From: Nitrosomonadales bacterium
Lineage (GTDB): Bacteria; Pseudomonadota; Gammaproteobacteria; Burkholderiales; Nitrosomonadaceae
Direction of reading: 5' to 3'
Assembly: GCA_009886095.1 (NCBI GenBank)
Contig: VFJL01000026.1
Location: forward strand, 1-46,814
DNA length: 46,814 bases
Position 1 is the stretch's first letter. Each line of letters begins with the position of its first letter. Under the pieces are notes generated by a model. It searched no databases. It saw only the letters and a list, made by a program, of their open reading frames with translations, and had not been told where the DNA came from. Below, piece by piece: positions 26,680-36,478 of the stretch. A program made the position numbers and the translations under genes.

Positions 26680-28740
26680 TTATAGAGTCTTCAAATATTC
26701 CAGCAAGTCCAAGCGCTGTTCTTTGGTTAGCGCCGGCAGAATTTCGCCAGTAGTCTGTGCTGTGTGCCCGGATGCATACTCGTGTCCGGCATTACTGTTA
26801 CCCGGAAAGCTGGTATCGAAAGTAAAACCTTCATATCCGCTACTTTTTAAGCCTACATTGACTGGGTCGAATTCGCGCGATCCAACTTCAAATTTGTCTG
26901 GGCGGTATTCACCATTTTGCAGGTTACCGGGCCGTTTCTTTGGCAACAATAAATCATGGAGCGTTGGCACGGAACCGTTGTGCAAATAAGGTGCGGTCGC
27001 CCAGATACCATTTAATGACCGCGCTTTGTAAGCACTCAGCGAAGAGAGCGGATTGGCCGTGGTATCTGGATCGTAGTTTCCATGTTTGATCGAAGGTTTG
27101 ATCTCATTATGAAGAAATGCAGATGCCAGATCACTAATCCAGTCAGCCCAGCGGCGCAAAAACCATTTGTCTGGATCGGGAGTGGCAACCACGTTCAAGG
27201 TCGCCTTGGTCAGCAATGCCGCAACTGGGGCCTGCCGGTCAAGCAGAAGATCGCCCACACCAAGGCTCACATACTGATTTCGCAGAATGCCAGAGAAACC
27301 CTGATATTTGAAACTGTTAGTAGCCATTTGGGGATCGGTGCCGACATCGCTGACTCTCGACATATGCGCCACGACACGGCGATCAGCGGCAGTACGGTCA
27401 ATGTTTGCATGGCAACTTTCGCAATAACGGTTGAATAAACGCTCTCCGCGCATGGTTCTGCTCTTATCGATGGTTCCAAGGATTTCCTCTGGCCATGGCG
27501 GAGACTGCAGGCCTCCAAGACGTGATTCGATACGGCGCAGGTTATGCACATTAACGGAAGAATCGAAGCTGATGTGAGTGCCATTAAAACCCTGTCCGCC
27601 AATGAGCGAGGACAGCGAGAACCCTTCTTTTTCTGCCCAGTCAAGCGTACCGAACACTCCAATAACTTCTCCCGTGTTACGTCCAACTGGCCCCAATCCG
27701 GCATTGGAAGCTATGCCGTTCCATTGCACATAATCATGTTGAGGGATATCCCACAGGAAGGGGTAGCTGACTGGCGCATCGGGTGGATTAAATAACTTAT
27801 GGCGCAGACGTCCAAGCTGCCTTGGCGTCAGGAGTTCGCTGATGCGCTCGACAATGTGGTCGCGCTGATCGCCGCTGATGACATTATCCACCTTGTCCAT
27901 AATTGAATTCATCTCTTCTTCCGTCAATGCATCGTCACGCAACACGTCGGTGCCACGCAACAATTCTTTAAGCTGTTTCTCGCTTATGACGTGTTCCAGA
28001 ACCCGGTTATAAATACGTCCGAATGCATCCAGTCGTGCGTAGCCATAATGAGTTGGACTGCGGTTGACTACAATATAAGTTTCGAGACGCTGATGATATT
28101 TTTTGAGGTCATTGAGTATCTCGGTTTCTGAAGTGTAATTGCCGCGCACCAATACATTTTTAACAAACCGGGTTCGAACAGCTTCGTCGTTTTGAACTAT
28201 TTGCATGGCGCGGACGATATCCTTCATCAAAGTTTCCATATCCGCGCCCGCCGGCCCACCATCAATACGTATGCCGGTACCCCGGTAATTTACCTGGCCA
28301 GTGTGACAGGCGGCACAGGTCAGACCAACATAATTTTTCCCCTTATAATCATCCTTAACCCAGCCGACCGGTAGCGCATCCGGGTTACTGGGGCTGGCTT
28401 TCTGCGGCAAATACCGGTAGCGATTCATATTCTCGTGAGCGCGAAACAGTTCGGATTTTCCGACCTGCTCCAACTCCAGGAAGAAATCGTACGGCATCAT
28501 ATTCGATCCCTGCGTGGTGTTGTAAAACCACATGCTATCAGCAGGGCTCCAGCCTTGATTGAGGTACTTGATAGTGGTGAAACTGTCGCCAAAAACATCC
28601 TGTTTGACGGTGGTTGCACCACGTTCAGGGTCGTCGTCCTGAATTGTCGCGCAGGCAGGCAGCAAGATCACGTTGATAAGAAGCAACGCAGAAATTAACG
28701 ATGGACGCTGCCTGGTTAATATTGCAGAAGATTGTTTCAT
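26680..28740 (-). CDS. di-haem c-type oxygenase/peroxidase-like lipoprotein
   Basis: A 686-residue exported protein with two CXXCH haem sites: CAACH at 142-146 and CESCH at 440-444. The N-terminus is a lipoprotein-like signal (LLPAC, C30), so it is probably anchored in the periplasm. Conserved blocks include WFYNTTQGSN (71-80), YPFLWDIPQHDYVQWNG (326-342) and LNGIWATAPYLHNGSVPTL (576-594). Size, haem spacing and the last block recall the RoxA rubber oxygenases within the di-haem peroxidase/MauG superfamily, though many members are merely called cytochrome c peroxidase. It is closely similar to the upstream gene at 28927-31011. AGGGGG precedes its ATG. Confidence 0.85.
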   Translation of the reverse strand: MKQSSAILTRQRPSLISALLLINVILLPACATIQDDDPERGATTVKQDVFGDSFTTIKYLNQGWSPADSMWFYNTTQGSNMMPYDFFLELEQVGKSELFRAHENMNRYRYLPQKASPSNPDALPVGWVKDDYKGKNYVGLTCAACHTGQVNYRGTGIRIDGGPAGADMETLMKDIVRAMQIVQNDEAVRTRFVKNVLVRGNYTSETEILNDLKKYHQRLETYIVVNRSPTHYGYARLDAFGRIYNRVLEHVISEKQLKELLRGTDVLRDDALTEEEMNSIMDKVDNVISGDQRDHIVERISELLTPRQLGRLRHKLFNPPDAPVSYPFLWDIPQHDYVQWNGIASNAGLGPVGRNTGEVIGVFGTLDWAEKEGFSLSSLIGGQGFNGTHISFDSSVNVHNLRRIESRLGGLQSPPWPEEILGTIDKSRTMRGERLFNRYCESCHANIDRTAADRRVVAHMSRVSDVGTDPQMATNSFKYQGFSGILRNQYVSLGVGDLLLDRQAPVAALLTKATLNVVATPDPDKWFLRRWADWISDLASAFLHNEIKPSIKHGNYDPDTTANPLSSLSAYKARSLNGIWATAPYLHNGSVPTLHDLLLPKKRPGNLQNGEYRPDKFEVGSREFDPVNVGLKSSGYEGFTFDTSFPGNSNAGHEYASGHTAQTTGEILPALTKEQRLDLLEYLKTL

Positions 28741-28926
28741 GATGCCCCCTGATGATCGAAATAGTGCTTCAAAAAATTATCGTTATCGGCAACCTTAGTC
28801 AGTTGCTTTTGATGTCGTTAGTATAGACCATGATTCAAGTAGCACCGTGCAAAATGACAACGGTTTGTTGCCGCTCCGGTGGGAGTACCAGCTGGCTGAT
28901 CAATATTTGTTCCTTATGTGCTTAGC

Positions 28927-31011
28927 TTATAAGGATTTGAGATATTCGAGCAGGTCTATACGCTGATCCTTGGTCAAAGCTGGCAGCACCGTTCCATCTG
29001 GTTGTGGAGCACGACCGGAAGCATACTCGTGGCCGCTGTTGTAGTTGCCCCAAATGCTGGTACGGAACAGGAAGCCGTCGTAACCAGCTAATTTCAGGCC
29101 AACCTTCACCGGATCAAACTCACGTGAGCCAACCATAAATTCGTCCGGCCGATACTCTCCATCCGCCGGATCGCCAGCTTGCTTCTTTGGCAGCAGCAAG
29201 TCATACAGCGTTGGTACGGAACCATTATGCAGATACGGTGCGGTTGCCCAGATGCCATTGAGGGGGCGAGCTTTATAAGCCATTATCGAGGCAAAAGGGT
29301 TGGCTGTGGTATCCGGGGTATAGTCGCCACGTTTAAGCGAAGGCTGAACTTCATTGTCAAAAAATGTGTGCGCAAAATCCAGCAACCGCTCGCTCCAGCG
29401 TTGTATAAACCACTTGTCTTTATCGGGTGTGGTGACCACGTTGCGGGTGGCAGATGTGAGTAGCGTAACCGCTGGTGCCTGACGTTGTAACAAAATATCG
29501 CCCACACCAACGCTGACATACTGGTTCCGCAGAATGCCGCTGTAACCGTTAAATTGCGTGCTGTTTGCTGCCATCTTGGAGTCGGTTTTTATCGACGAGA
29601 CCGCAATCATCTGGGTTACTACGCGACGACCAGAGCTCGTGCGATCAATTTTATCGTGGCAAGATGAGCAGTAACGGGTGAACAGTTTTGCGCCATTGGC
29701 TTGCCGGGTTTTATCAATCTTGGGCAGGATATGCTGCGGCCAAAGCGGTGACGTTAATTTTCGTAATTGCTTTTCCACCCGGCGCAAATTGCGAATATCG
29801 ATCGAGGACTGGAAGTCGATATGTTTGTTACCAAAGCCTTGACCACCCAAGACCGAAGACAGGGTTATCCCATCTTTTTCCTGCCAGTCCAATGTAGCAA
29901 ATACGCCGATGACTTGGCCGGCATTGCGGGCCATTGGACCGATGCCGCTATTATTAACTCTTCCATTCCATTGCACATAGTCGTGCTGTGGAATATCCCA
30001 CAGGAATGGATAACTTACCGGAGCATCAGCCGGATTGTAAATTTTATTGCGTAGTTCGATGATCTGCTTGTCAGTCAGATGCTCTTGGATGCGTTCAATA
30101 ATGTGATCCCGATCATTGCTGCTCAGCACCGGTTCCACCCCTTTCATGATCTCGGCCAAGGCTTCCGGAGAGAGTGTTTCGGCCAACAATTCACGCAACT
30201 GTTGTGCGCTCATGATGTGCTCGAGCACGCGGTTATAGATGCGTCCGAATGCATCCAGCCGTGCATAACCATAGTGTGTCAGCGGTCGTTTCGTATCTCT
30301 AGGGCTATTAACAATGGTATAAGTCTTAATGCGTTGTGCGTATTTCTTCAAGTCAATTAGCACATCTTTTGCATCGTCATAGCTACCCTGTTTCAGCACA
30401 TTGGCGACAAAGCGGTTACGTTTTTCCGAATTTTCCAGGGTGACATGCATAGCTTTTGCCAAGTCGACCATGAAGGTTTCCATGTCCGAATTAGCTGGGC
30501 CACCGTCGACACGAATACCGACACCAGCGTAGTTGATCTGGGTGGTATGGCATGCGGCGCAAGTAAAGCCCATGAATTGCTTACCTCGGTATTCGTCACG
30601 CACCATCCCCACGGGCAAGCCATCCGGGTTACTGATGGTGGGGTTTTGCGGTAGATAACCATAGCGATTGATACTCTCATTGCTACGGAACAAAACTTGG
30701 GAATCCACTTGTTCCAATACCAGGAAAAAATCATAGGGCAATAAATTGGAGCCCTGCGTGGTGTTATAGAACCACAGACTATCTGATTCCGACCAACCTT
30801 GAGCCAGGTAGGTTGTCTTGGAAAAGCTATCGCCGAACTTATTTATTTCAATTGTGGCGGCACCACGATCGGGATCGTCATCCCGGAATTCATACATCTG
30901 AGAAAATACACCGATGCTTGTCCAAATGGCCGCCACTACCAGCAAGGTCAGCAAGAACATGGCAGCCCATCTTAAACCGCGTTTTGCAATTTCTGGTTGC
31001 CTGCTTCCCAC
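28927..31011 (-). CDS. di-haem c-type oxygenase/peroxidase-like protein, membrane-anchored
   Basis: A 694-residue paralogue of the next gene downstream, with haem motifs CAACH at 151-155 and CSSCH at 448-452 and the same blocks (WFYNTTQGSN, YPFLWDIPQHDYVQWNG, LNGIWATAPYLHNGSVPTL). Instead of a lipobox it has an uncleaved-looking hydrophobic anchor at about 14-34. It starts with GTG at 31011, with AGGAGA about 8 bases upstream. The gap to its paralogue is 186 bases, the longest in the cluster, so an internal promoter is possible. The duplication with divergence suggests two related substrates or two subunits. Confidence 0.85.
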   Translation of the reverse strand: MGSRQPEIAKRGLRWAAMFLLTLLVVAAIWTSIGVFSQMYEFRDDDPDRGAATIEINKFGDSFSKTTYLAQGWSESDSLWFYNTTQGSNLLPYDFFLVLEQVDSQVLFRSNESINRYGYLPQNPTISNPDGLPVGMVRDEYRGKQFMGFTCAACHTTQINYAGVGIRVDGGPANSDMETFMVDLAKAMHVTLENSEKRNRFVANVLKQGSYDDAKDVLIDLKKYAQRIKTYTIVNSPRDTKRPLTHYGYARLDAFGRIYNRVLEHIMSAQQLRELLAETLSPEALAEIMKGVEPVLSSNDRDHIIERIQEHLTDKQIIELRNKIYNPADAPVSYPFLWDIPQHDYVQWNGRVNNSGIGPMARNAGQVIGVFATLDWQEKDGITLSSVLGGQGFGNKHIDFQSSIDIRNLRRVEKQLRKLTSPLWPQHILPKIDKTRQANGAKLFTRYCSSCHDKIDRTSSGRRVVTQMIAVSSIKTDSKMAANSTQFNGYSGILRNQYVSVGVGDILLQRQAPAVTLLTSATRNVVTTPDKDKWFIQRWSERLLDFAHTFFDNEVQPSLKRGDYTPDTTANPFASIMAYKARPLNGIWATAPYLHNGSVPTLYDLLLPKKQAGDPADGEYRPDEFMVGSREFDPVKVGLKLAGYDGFLFRTSIWGNYNSGHEYASGRAPQPDGTVLPALTKDQRIDLLEYLKSL

Positions 31012-31073
31012 GGCGTTTCTCCTGAACGGTGTCGTGGTTTAACCCGGATAATTCATTAGACAAATTTCCGGGT

Positions 31074-32459
31074 TCACGTGAGTGCTGGCAGAACGGTGTT
31101 TGTATCGAGTAACACTTTAAGTGCTGTAAGTTTCACTTTCCAGGACTGGCTTGTCATGGTGGAGTCTGTAGGCAAACCGGCCACCAGTTGCTCTACCGCA
31201 TCCCCCTGCGCGGCACCGTAACTGAAAAAAAACTGCTGCAACTCCTCACTATTCGTAATACCTGTGCAACGGACAAAGCCAGGATAATCCTCGCGCAAAT
31301 GCGCCGCAAGCCATGCTTGATTTATCCATTGGTTCAACTGACTGTAGCTGAAACAGGTGCGTACCGCCAAGTCCACCGCATCAGCGCTACTTAGATTTTC
31401 AATATTGTCAAAACCTTCCCGCTCCAGCCTTAACTCATGTGCATAGCTCATCCCGGCCAGCATGGAGAGCGGCAGCGCGCGGTAGTCGTTGCCGGGAATG
31501 CTCTTCACTACCGTGAGCACGATGCGTTCGATTGCCATAAATGCTCGTTTGGGATAAAAACCAAAGAAGAAGCTCAAGAGAGGAAGCAGAGCCAAGCTTG
31601 TAGATATTGTTGTAACTGTTTTTGCAGCACTGTCTTTAGGACTGCTTTTAGGATCGGTCTCGACGGGTGGGGTTTCAACAATGGACGAATGTTCAGTAGA
31701 ATCGGGAAAAGATGATGCTGAAGCCGTGACTGGCGCAGCAACAAAATCAGACTCGTCATGGAACGCGAAAGAAAGTACCAATGCCAGGATACTTGCGACG
31801 ATCATGCGAATGGCGCCATCAACAAAGGTATGGGAAGTCAGATCCAGCATGAAGTATGCGCGTGCAACCGAGCCGATGAAATAAATATAAGCGCCCAGGA
31901 AACCGAACTGGAAAGCGGTCAAGCTCCGGGTGAGATGGGAGTAATACGCATCCGGATTCTTCCCAAATAATTCGGCGAAAGGCCCCATCATCAGCATATT
32001 GGCACCAAGACTAAAGTTCACACCCATCTCATGCGATGAAAATACAGGCTTGAATAGCAGAAGAATTGAAGCGCCGAGCAGCACGATAACAGTAGTCAGG
32101 AAAACACTGCCCCGGTAGGCGCTGAAAGAGGCACGGCGTTCCATGCTTTTGTGAATTTCACCACGGCGTTCCACTGGGATTTCACGCCGCAGCCGCCGTT
32201 CCTTCCGGCTCGCCATGGTTTGTATGTAGGTCAGAGCAAGCGATGGCACCACCAGCACTGCGAGCAACATCATAACCAGATTATATTGAAAGAACACCGG
32301 GTCAAACCAGTGTGCAACAGCCCGGAAATCATGATAGTCAACGCCGTCAGGGCCGTAGGCGGATTCAAGACCGAGTCCCGCAATCAGCGACACCGGTACT
32401 AAAAATACCAACCAGTCATACCAGGCCATGTTCCATTTGCTATTTTCATTCTGATCCAT
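31074..32459 (-). CDS. six-TM membrane protein of unknown function
   Basis: A 461-residue protein. Likely transmembrane segments are at about 14-31, 59-80, 117-137, 183-203, 215-233 and 284-301, with a basic loop (84-110) and a proline/serine-rich linker (240-280). The C-terminal 150 residues look soluble and contain a helix-hairpin-helix-like stretch, LEREGFDNIENLSSADAVDLA, followed by FSYSQLNQWINQAWLA. No family recognised. Its ATG lies inside the end of the lipase gene (14-base overlap) behind a strong AGGAGGGAG, so the two are translationally coupled. It is followed by the two di-haem genes. Confidence 0.75.
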   Translation of the reverse strand: MDQNENSKWNMAWYDWLVFLVPVSLIAGLGLESAYGPDGVDYHDFRAVAHWFDPVFFQYNLVMMLLAVLVVPSLALTYIQTMASRKERRLRREIPVERRGEIHKSMERRASFSAYRGSVFLTTVIVLLGASILLLFKPVFSSHEMGVNFSLGANMLMMGPFAELFGKNPDAYYSHLTRSLTAFQFGFLGAYIYFIGSVARAYFMLDLTSHTFVDGAIRMIVASILALVLSFAFHDESDFVAAPVTASASSFPDSTEHSSIVETPPVETDPKSSPKDSAAKTVTTISTSLALLPLLSFFFGFYPKRAFMAIERIVLTVVKSIPGNDYRALPLSMLAGMSYAHELRLEREGFDNIENLSSADAVDLAVRTCFSYSQLNQWINQAWLAAHLREDYPGFVRCTGITNSEELQQFFFSYGAAQGDAVEQLVAGLPTDSTMTSQSWKVKLTALKVLLDTNTVLPALT

Positions 32460-33252
32460 TACTCCCTCCTACACTTATTTTGCCTTTTGCTCCAGCCATA
32501 GCTTCAGCGACAACTTGAACCCAGAAATCAATGTGGTTAAATGGTCGAGTGGATCTGGCATTTGGCAGTCCCAGGTTCCATCCGATAAACTCCACGTGAT
32601 CCGCGCGTATAACACCACGGAATTTTCCCCATTGGGCGGAGCTAACCGGAACCATTCCATCGTTGTCCTCCAGAATGATACGCCCATAGGATCGGAGCAA
32701 GAAAGTAAGTTCATCGGGAGGGCGGCAACCTGCATAGGAGGAATAGGCTACATCCTCGCGGTCTGGAATCGGCATGGCAGCACGCACCTCGGGAGTCAGC
32801 TCGCGTAGTCCCCGGCTACCGATGCAGCGAACCCAGATTGGAATGGGGCTGTACGATTCGAGAAACCATGATGCCAGAGGTGAGCCATGATGCGGTGTGG
32901 CAATAGTGAGCAGACTCTTTATACGCCGGTCTGGATCGAGATGAGTAATCAGATATCTGGCATCAAGCCCGCCCATGCTATGTGCGATCAAAGCAAATAC
33001 AGATGCGTTGCTACGGAAGAGTTGGCGAGCCAATGCCTCAGCACGCTCGGCTACTGTGCCCGCAGGCGGCACTTCCGGAATAAGATAAGCAATATCCATT
33101 CTGCGTAACATTTGCCCTACACCACGGAAATATTCGATTGGGCCGCGATGTGAAAATCCAAGAAAACCGTGCAGTAAGGCTAGCGTGGGAGGGGGCATAA
33201 TTTTTTGTTCACTTGGTCTTATTTGGAACTCTAAATTATTAGCGGTACCCAT
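32446..33252 (-). CDS. triacylglycerol lipase/esterase-like alpha/beta hydrolase
   Basis: About 268 residues. The oxyanion segment is LLHGFLGFSHRG, the nucleophile elbow is AHSMGG, ATPHHGSPLASWFLE follows as in bacterial triacylglycerol lipases, D appears in LEDNDGMVPV and the late histidine in FNHIDFW. No signal peptide is apparent with the starts considered. I start it at 33252 for GGAG just upstream; a shorter start at 33198 (MPPPTLALLHG) is possible and would leave the dispersed repeat outside the gene. It is the first gene of the five-gene cluster and diverges from acnA. Confidence 0.82.
   Translation of the reverse strand: MGTANNLEFQIRPSEQKIMPPPTLALLHGFLGFSHRGPIEYFRGVGQMLRRMDIAYLIPEVPPAGTVAERAEALARQLFRSNASVFALIAHSMGGLDARYLITHLDPDRRIKSLLTIATPHHGSPLASWFLESYSPIPIWVRCIGSRGLRELTPEVRAAMPIPDREDVAYSSYAGCRPPDELTFLLRSYGRIILEDNDGMVPVSSAQWGKFRGVIRADHVEFIGWNLGLPNARSTRPFNHIDFWVQVVAEAMAGAKGKISVGGSNGSE
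33216..33242. repeat. dispersed 27-base repeat, copy 2
   Basis: It matches 25 of 27 bases with 13863-13889. It lies in the N-terminal codons of the lipase-like gene as annotated, or in its leader if the shorter start is used, and 192 bases upstream of acnA. Confidence 0.5.
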
Positions 33253-33433
33253 ATGACTCCATGAATCCAGAAAAGGATAGTTTTGTGTAAATATTGCGAT
33301 GATAAACTTAATTCTATACGATCCAGAAAAAAGCGATAATTGAATGGGCTTTAATCTCAAAGAATATAGGGACAACGCAGATCAACGAGTTTATTGATAT
33401 GACTTCCCCTCGCATCGCTCAAGGAGCACCGTT

Positions 33434-36271
33434 ATGACCCACAATCTGTTCAACACCTTAAAAAAACTTTCCCTTTCCAAAGGCAAGAAGGCAAAGTTCT
33501 ATTCGCTCCCTGCACTGGAAAAGTCCGGTCTGGGCAAGATTTCGCGATTACCGGTTTCCATCCGTATCGTGCTGGAATCTGTATTACGCAATTGCGATGG
33601 CAAAAAAATCACTGAAACACATGTGCGGCAGCTTGCCGGTTGGCAACCCAATGCTATGCGCACAGACGAGATTCCATTTGTCGTATCGCGCATCGTATTG
33701 CAGGATTTTACCGGCGTCCCGCTATTGGTGGATCTGGCAGCAATGCGCAGTGTGGCAAGAAAAATGGGTAAGGATCCCAAGCTTATCGAACCGCTGGTGC
33801 CGGTTGATCTGGTGGTTGACCACTCGGTGCAGGTCGATCACTACGGCAGCAAGCAGGCGCTCGATCTCAATATGGAAATAGAATTCAAGCGCAATGACGA
33901 ACGCTACCAGTTTATAAAATGGGGCATGCAGGCATTTGACACGTTCAGGGTGGTGCCTCCTGGTATCGGCATCGTGCATCAAGTGAATCTGGAATATCTC
34001 GCCCGTGGCGTACACCAGAAAAATGGCGTGATTTACCCCGACACACTGGTTGGCACCGATTCGCATACCACTATGATCAACGGTATCGGCGTGGTCGGTT
34101 GGGGAGTGGGTGGTATCGAAGCGGAAGCGGGCATGCTGGGGCAGCCGGTTTACCTGCTCACTCCGGACGTGGTGGGTGTAAATCTGACGGGCCGGTTACG
34201 CAATGGTGTCACCGCCACCGATCTGGTGCTCACCGTTACCGAGATGCTACGCAAGGCCAATGTAGTGGGCAAGTTCGTGGAATTTTTCGGTGAAGGCACT
34301 GCCTCGCTGACACTACCTGATCGTGCTACCGTTGCCAATATGGCGCCTGAATACGGTGCCACCATGGGGTTTTTTCCGGTGGACGACGCTACTATCGAAT
34401 ACTTCAAAGGCACTGGTCGTAGCGATGCGGATGTCGCGGCATTTCAGTCCTATTTTAAAGCACAGGGGCTATACGGCATCCCCCGTAAAGGCGAGATTGA
34501 TTACAGCCGGGAATTGGAACTTGACCTGGGCACAGTTGCACCTTCGCTGGCCGGACCCAGACGTCCGCAGGACCGTATCGAAATCGGCAACGTCAAATCC
34601 CAATTCACCGGGCTTTTTACCAAGCCCGTAACTGAAAGCGGTTATGGCAGAGCAGCAGCAGGTTTGCAGCAACGCTATCCTGTTCGTGGTTGTGATGACC
34701 GCCATCTCGATATGGGCACCATCACTGGCAGCTTAAGCCAAAGTAAGGCTGCGGTGAGACCGGGAACCGAAAGAAATATCGCGGAGATGGTCAACAATCG
34801 CCCATTACTGGGCGCGGATGAAACTCCGCTATGCATAACGAATGGCCCATTTGATCTGGGTCACGGTGACATATTGATCGCCGCCATTACTTCCTGCACC
34901 AACACCTCTAACCCCAGCGTGCTGATCGCTGCGGGGTTGCTGGCAAAGAAGGCGGTGGAAAAGGGCTTGACAGTGAAACGACATATTAAGACATCGCTGG
35001 CGCCTGGCTCGCGCGTAGTGACGGAATACCTCACTGCTGCCGGTCTGCTGCCTTATCTGGAGCAACTCGGCTTTAGCCTCGCCGGCTATGGCTGTACCAC
35101 CTGCATCGGCAACTCCGGCCCCTTGTCGGAACCGATTGAGGAGGTCGTGGTAAAAAACGATCTGGTGTGTGCCGCTGTGCTTTCCGGCAACCGCAATTTC
35201 GAGGCGCGGATTCACGCCAATATCCGCGCTAATTTCCTCGCTTCGCCGCCGCTGGTGGTGGCATATGCCATTGCCGGAACCATGCTCAAGGATCTGATGA
35301 CTGAGCCGCTTGGTATTGGCAAGGATGGTAAGCCGGTCTGGCTCGGCGATGTCTGGCCGAGCAGTGAGGAAATTCAGGCACTGATAAAATATGCCGCCAA
35401 TGCAGCAACGTTCCGGCGGCTCTATGGCAACCTGACCAAGGATCATCCGTTGTGGAACAACGTATCATCGGTTACCGGTCAGGTATATGACTGGCCAAAA
35501 TCAACTTACATTGCCGAGCCGCCATTCTTCCGCGATTTCTCCATGCAGCCAAGTCCGCCCGGTGCAATCAGTAATGCGCGCGTGCTGGGAATCTTCGGCG
35601 ATTCGGTCACCACCGATCACATCAGCCCCGCCGGCGCCATCAAGGATAGCTCTCCCGCCGGAAAATATTTGCTTGCGAACGATGTTGCCAAGACTGATTT
35701 CAACAGCTATGGCGCACGTCGCGGCAACCATGAGGTGATGATGCGTGGCACCTTCGCCAATGTGCGTATCAAAAACATGATGGTACCCGGCAGCGAGGGC
35801 GGCGTTACGTTGCATCAGCCGGATGGACAGCAGATGAGCATTTACGATGCGGCGATGCAATACGTCGCCGATGGCGTGCCGACAGTGGTATTCGGCGGTG
35901 AAGAATATGGCACTGGCTCGAGCCGCGACTGGGCAGCAAAGGGTAGCCAGTTGCTCGGCGTCAAGGCAGTAATCGCCAGGAGTTTCGAGCGTATTCATCG
36001 CAGCAACCTGGTTGGCATGGGCGTGCTGCCGTTGCAGTTCAAAGGCAATGACACTGCCCGATCATTGGGAATCAAGGGCGATGAGCAATTTGACATCCTT
36101 GGGTTGGATGCCATCTGCCCGCAGCAGGATGTGACGCTCGTGATGCACGGCAAAGACGGTAGCCGCCGCGAGATTCAACTATCATGCCGGATAGATACTG
36201 CCATCGAGGTGGATTATTATCTGCACGGCGGCATCTTGCCTTACGTCCTCAGGGAACTCATGACTGCCTGA
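33434..36271 (+). CDS. acnA: aconitate hydratase A
   Basis: A 945-residue [4Fe-4S] aconitase of the AcnA/IRP1 class interconverting citrate and isocitrate. The cluster ligands are C488 (TSCTNTSNP) and C554 and C557 ([11 protein letters not shown]). [21 protein letters not shown] and the C-terminal swivelling domain [17 protein letters not shown] are intact. Its N-terminus is AcnA-like, not that of the methylcitrate-specific AcnD. AAGGAG precedes the ATG. A short inverted repeat (GGGTG, GAATT, CACCC) at about 36277-36291 may aid termination. Confidence 0.97.
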   Translation: MTHNLFNTLKKLSLSKGKKAKFYSLPALEKSGLGKISRLPVSIRIVLESVLRNCDGKKITETHVRQLAGWQPNAMRTDEIPFVVSRIVLQDFTGVPLLVDLAAMRSVARKMGKDPKLIEPLVPVDLVVDHSVQVDHYGSKQALDLNMEIEFKRNDERYQFIKWGMQAFDTFRVVPPGIGIVHQVNLEYLARGVHQKNGVIYPDTLVGTDSHTTMINGIGVVGWGVGGIEAEAGMLGQPVYLLTPDVVGVNLTGRLRNGVTATDLVLTVTEMLRKANVVGKFVEFFGEGTASLTLPDRATVANMAPEYGATMGFFPVDDATIEYFKGTGRSDADVAAFQSYFKAQGLYGIPRKGEIDYSRELELDLGTVAPSLAGPRRPQDRIEIGNVKSQFTGLFTKPVTESGYGRAAAGLQQRYPVRGCDDRHLDMGTITGSLSQSKAAVRPGTERNIAEMVNNRPLLGADETPLCITNGPFDLGHGDILIAAITSCTNTSNPSVLIAAGLLAKKAVEKGLTVKRHIKTSLAPGSRVVTEYLTAAGLLPYLEQLGFSLAGYGCTTCIGNSGPLSEPIEEVVVKNDLVCAAVLSGNRNFEARIHANIRANFLASPPLVVAYAIAGTMLKDLMTEPLGIGKDGKPVWLGDVWPSSEEIQALIKYAANAATFRRLYGNLTKDHPLWNNVSSVTGQVYDWPKSTYIAEPPFFRDFSMQPSPPGAISNARVLGIFGDSVTTDHISPAGAIKDSSPAGKYLLANDVAKTDFNSYGARRGNHEVMMRGTFANVRIKNMMVPGSEGGVTLHQPDGQQMSIYDAAMQYVADGVPTVVFGGEEYGTGSSRDWAAKGSQLLGVKAVIARSFERIHRSNLVGMGVLPLQFKGNDTARSLGIKGDEQFDILGLDAICPQQDVTLVMHGKDGSRREIQLSCRIDTAIEVDYYLHGGILPYVLRELMTA

Positions 36272-36478
36272 ACGGTGGGTGGAATTCACCCGCGTTCTCG
36301 TTGGTCTATCTAACGTTTTGTTCCGTCGGGCGCATGTATTCCCCGAGGGAAATTTCTTCGAGCATAATCACACCATTTACAATTTTGCCTGACAGGCAGA
36401 ATCCTGCGTGTTCGTCATAAAAATTCGCGTGATATGCTACGGGTATGAAATAACCAGACTAACCGACAAAACGAACAC

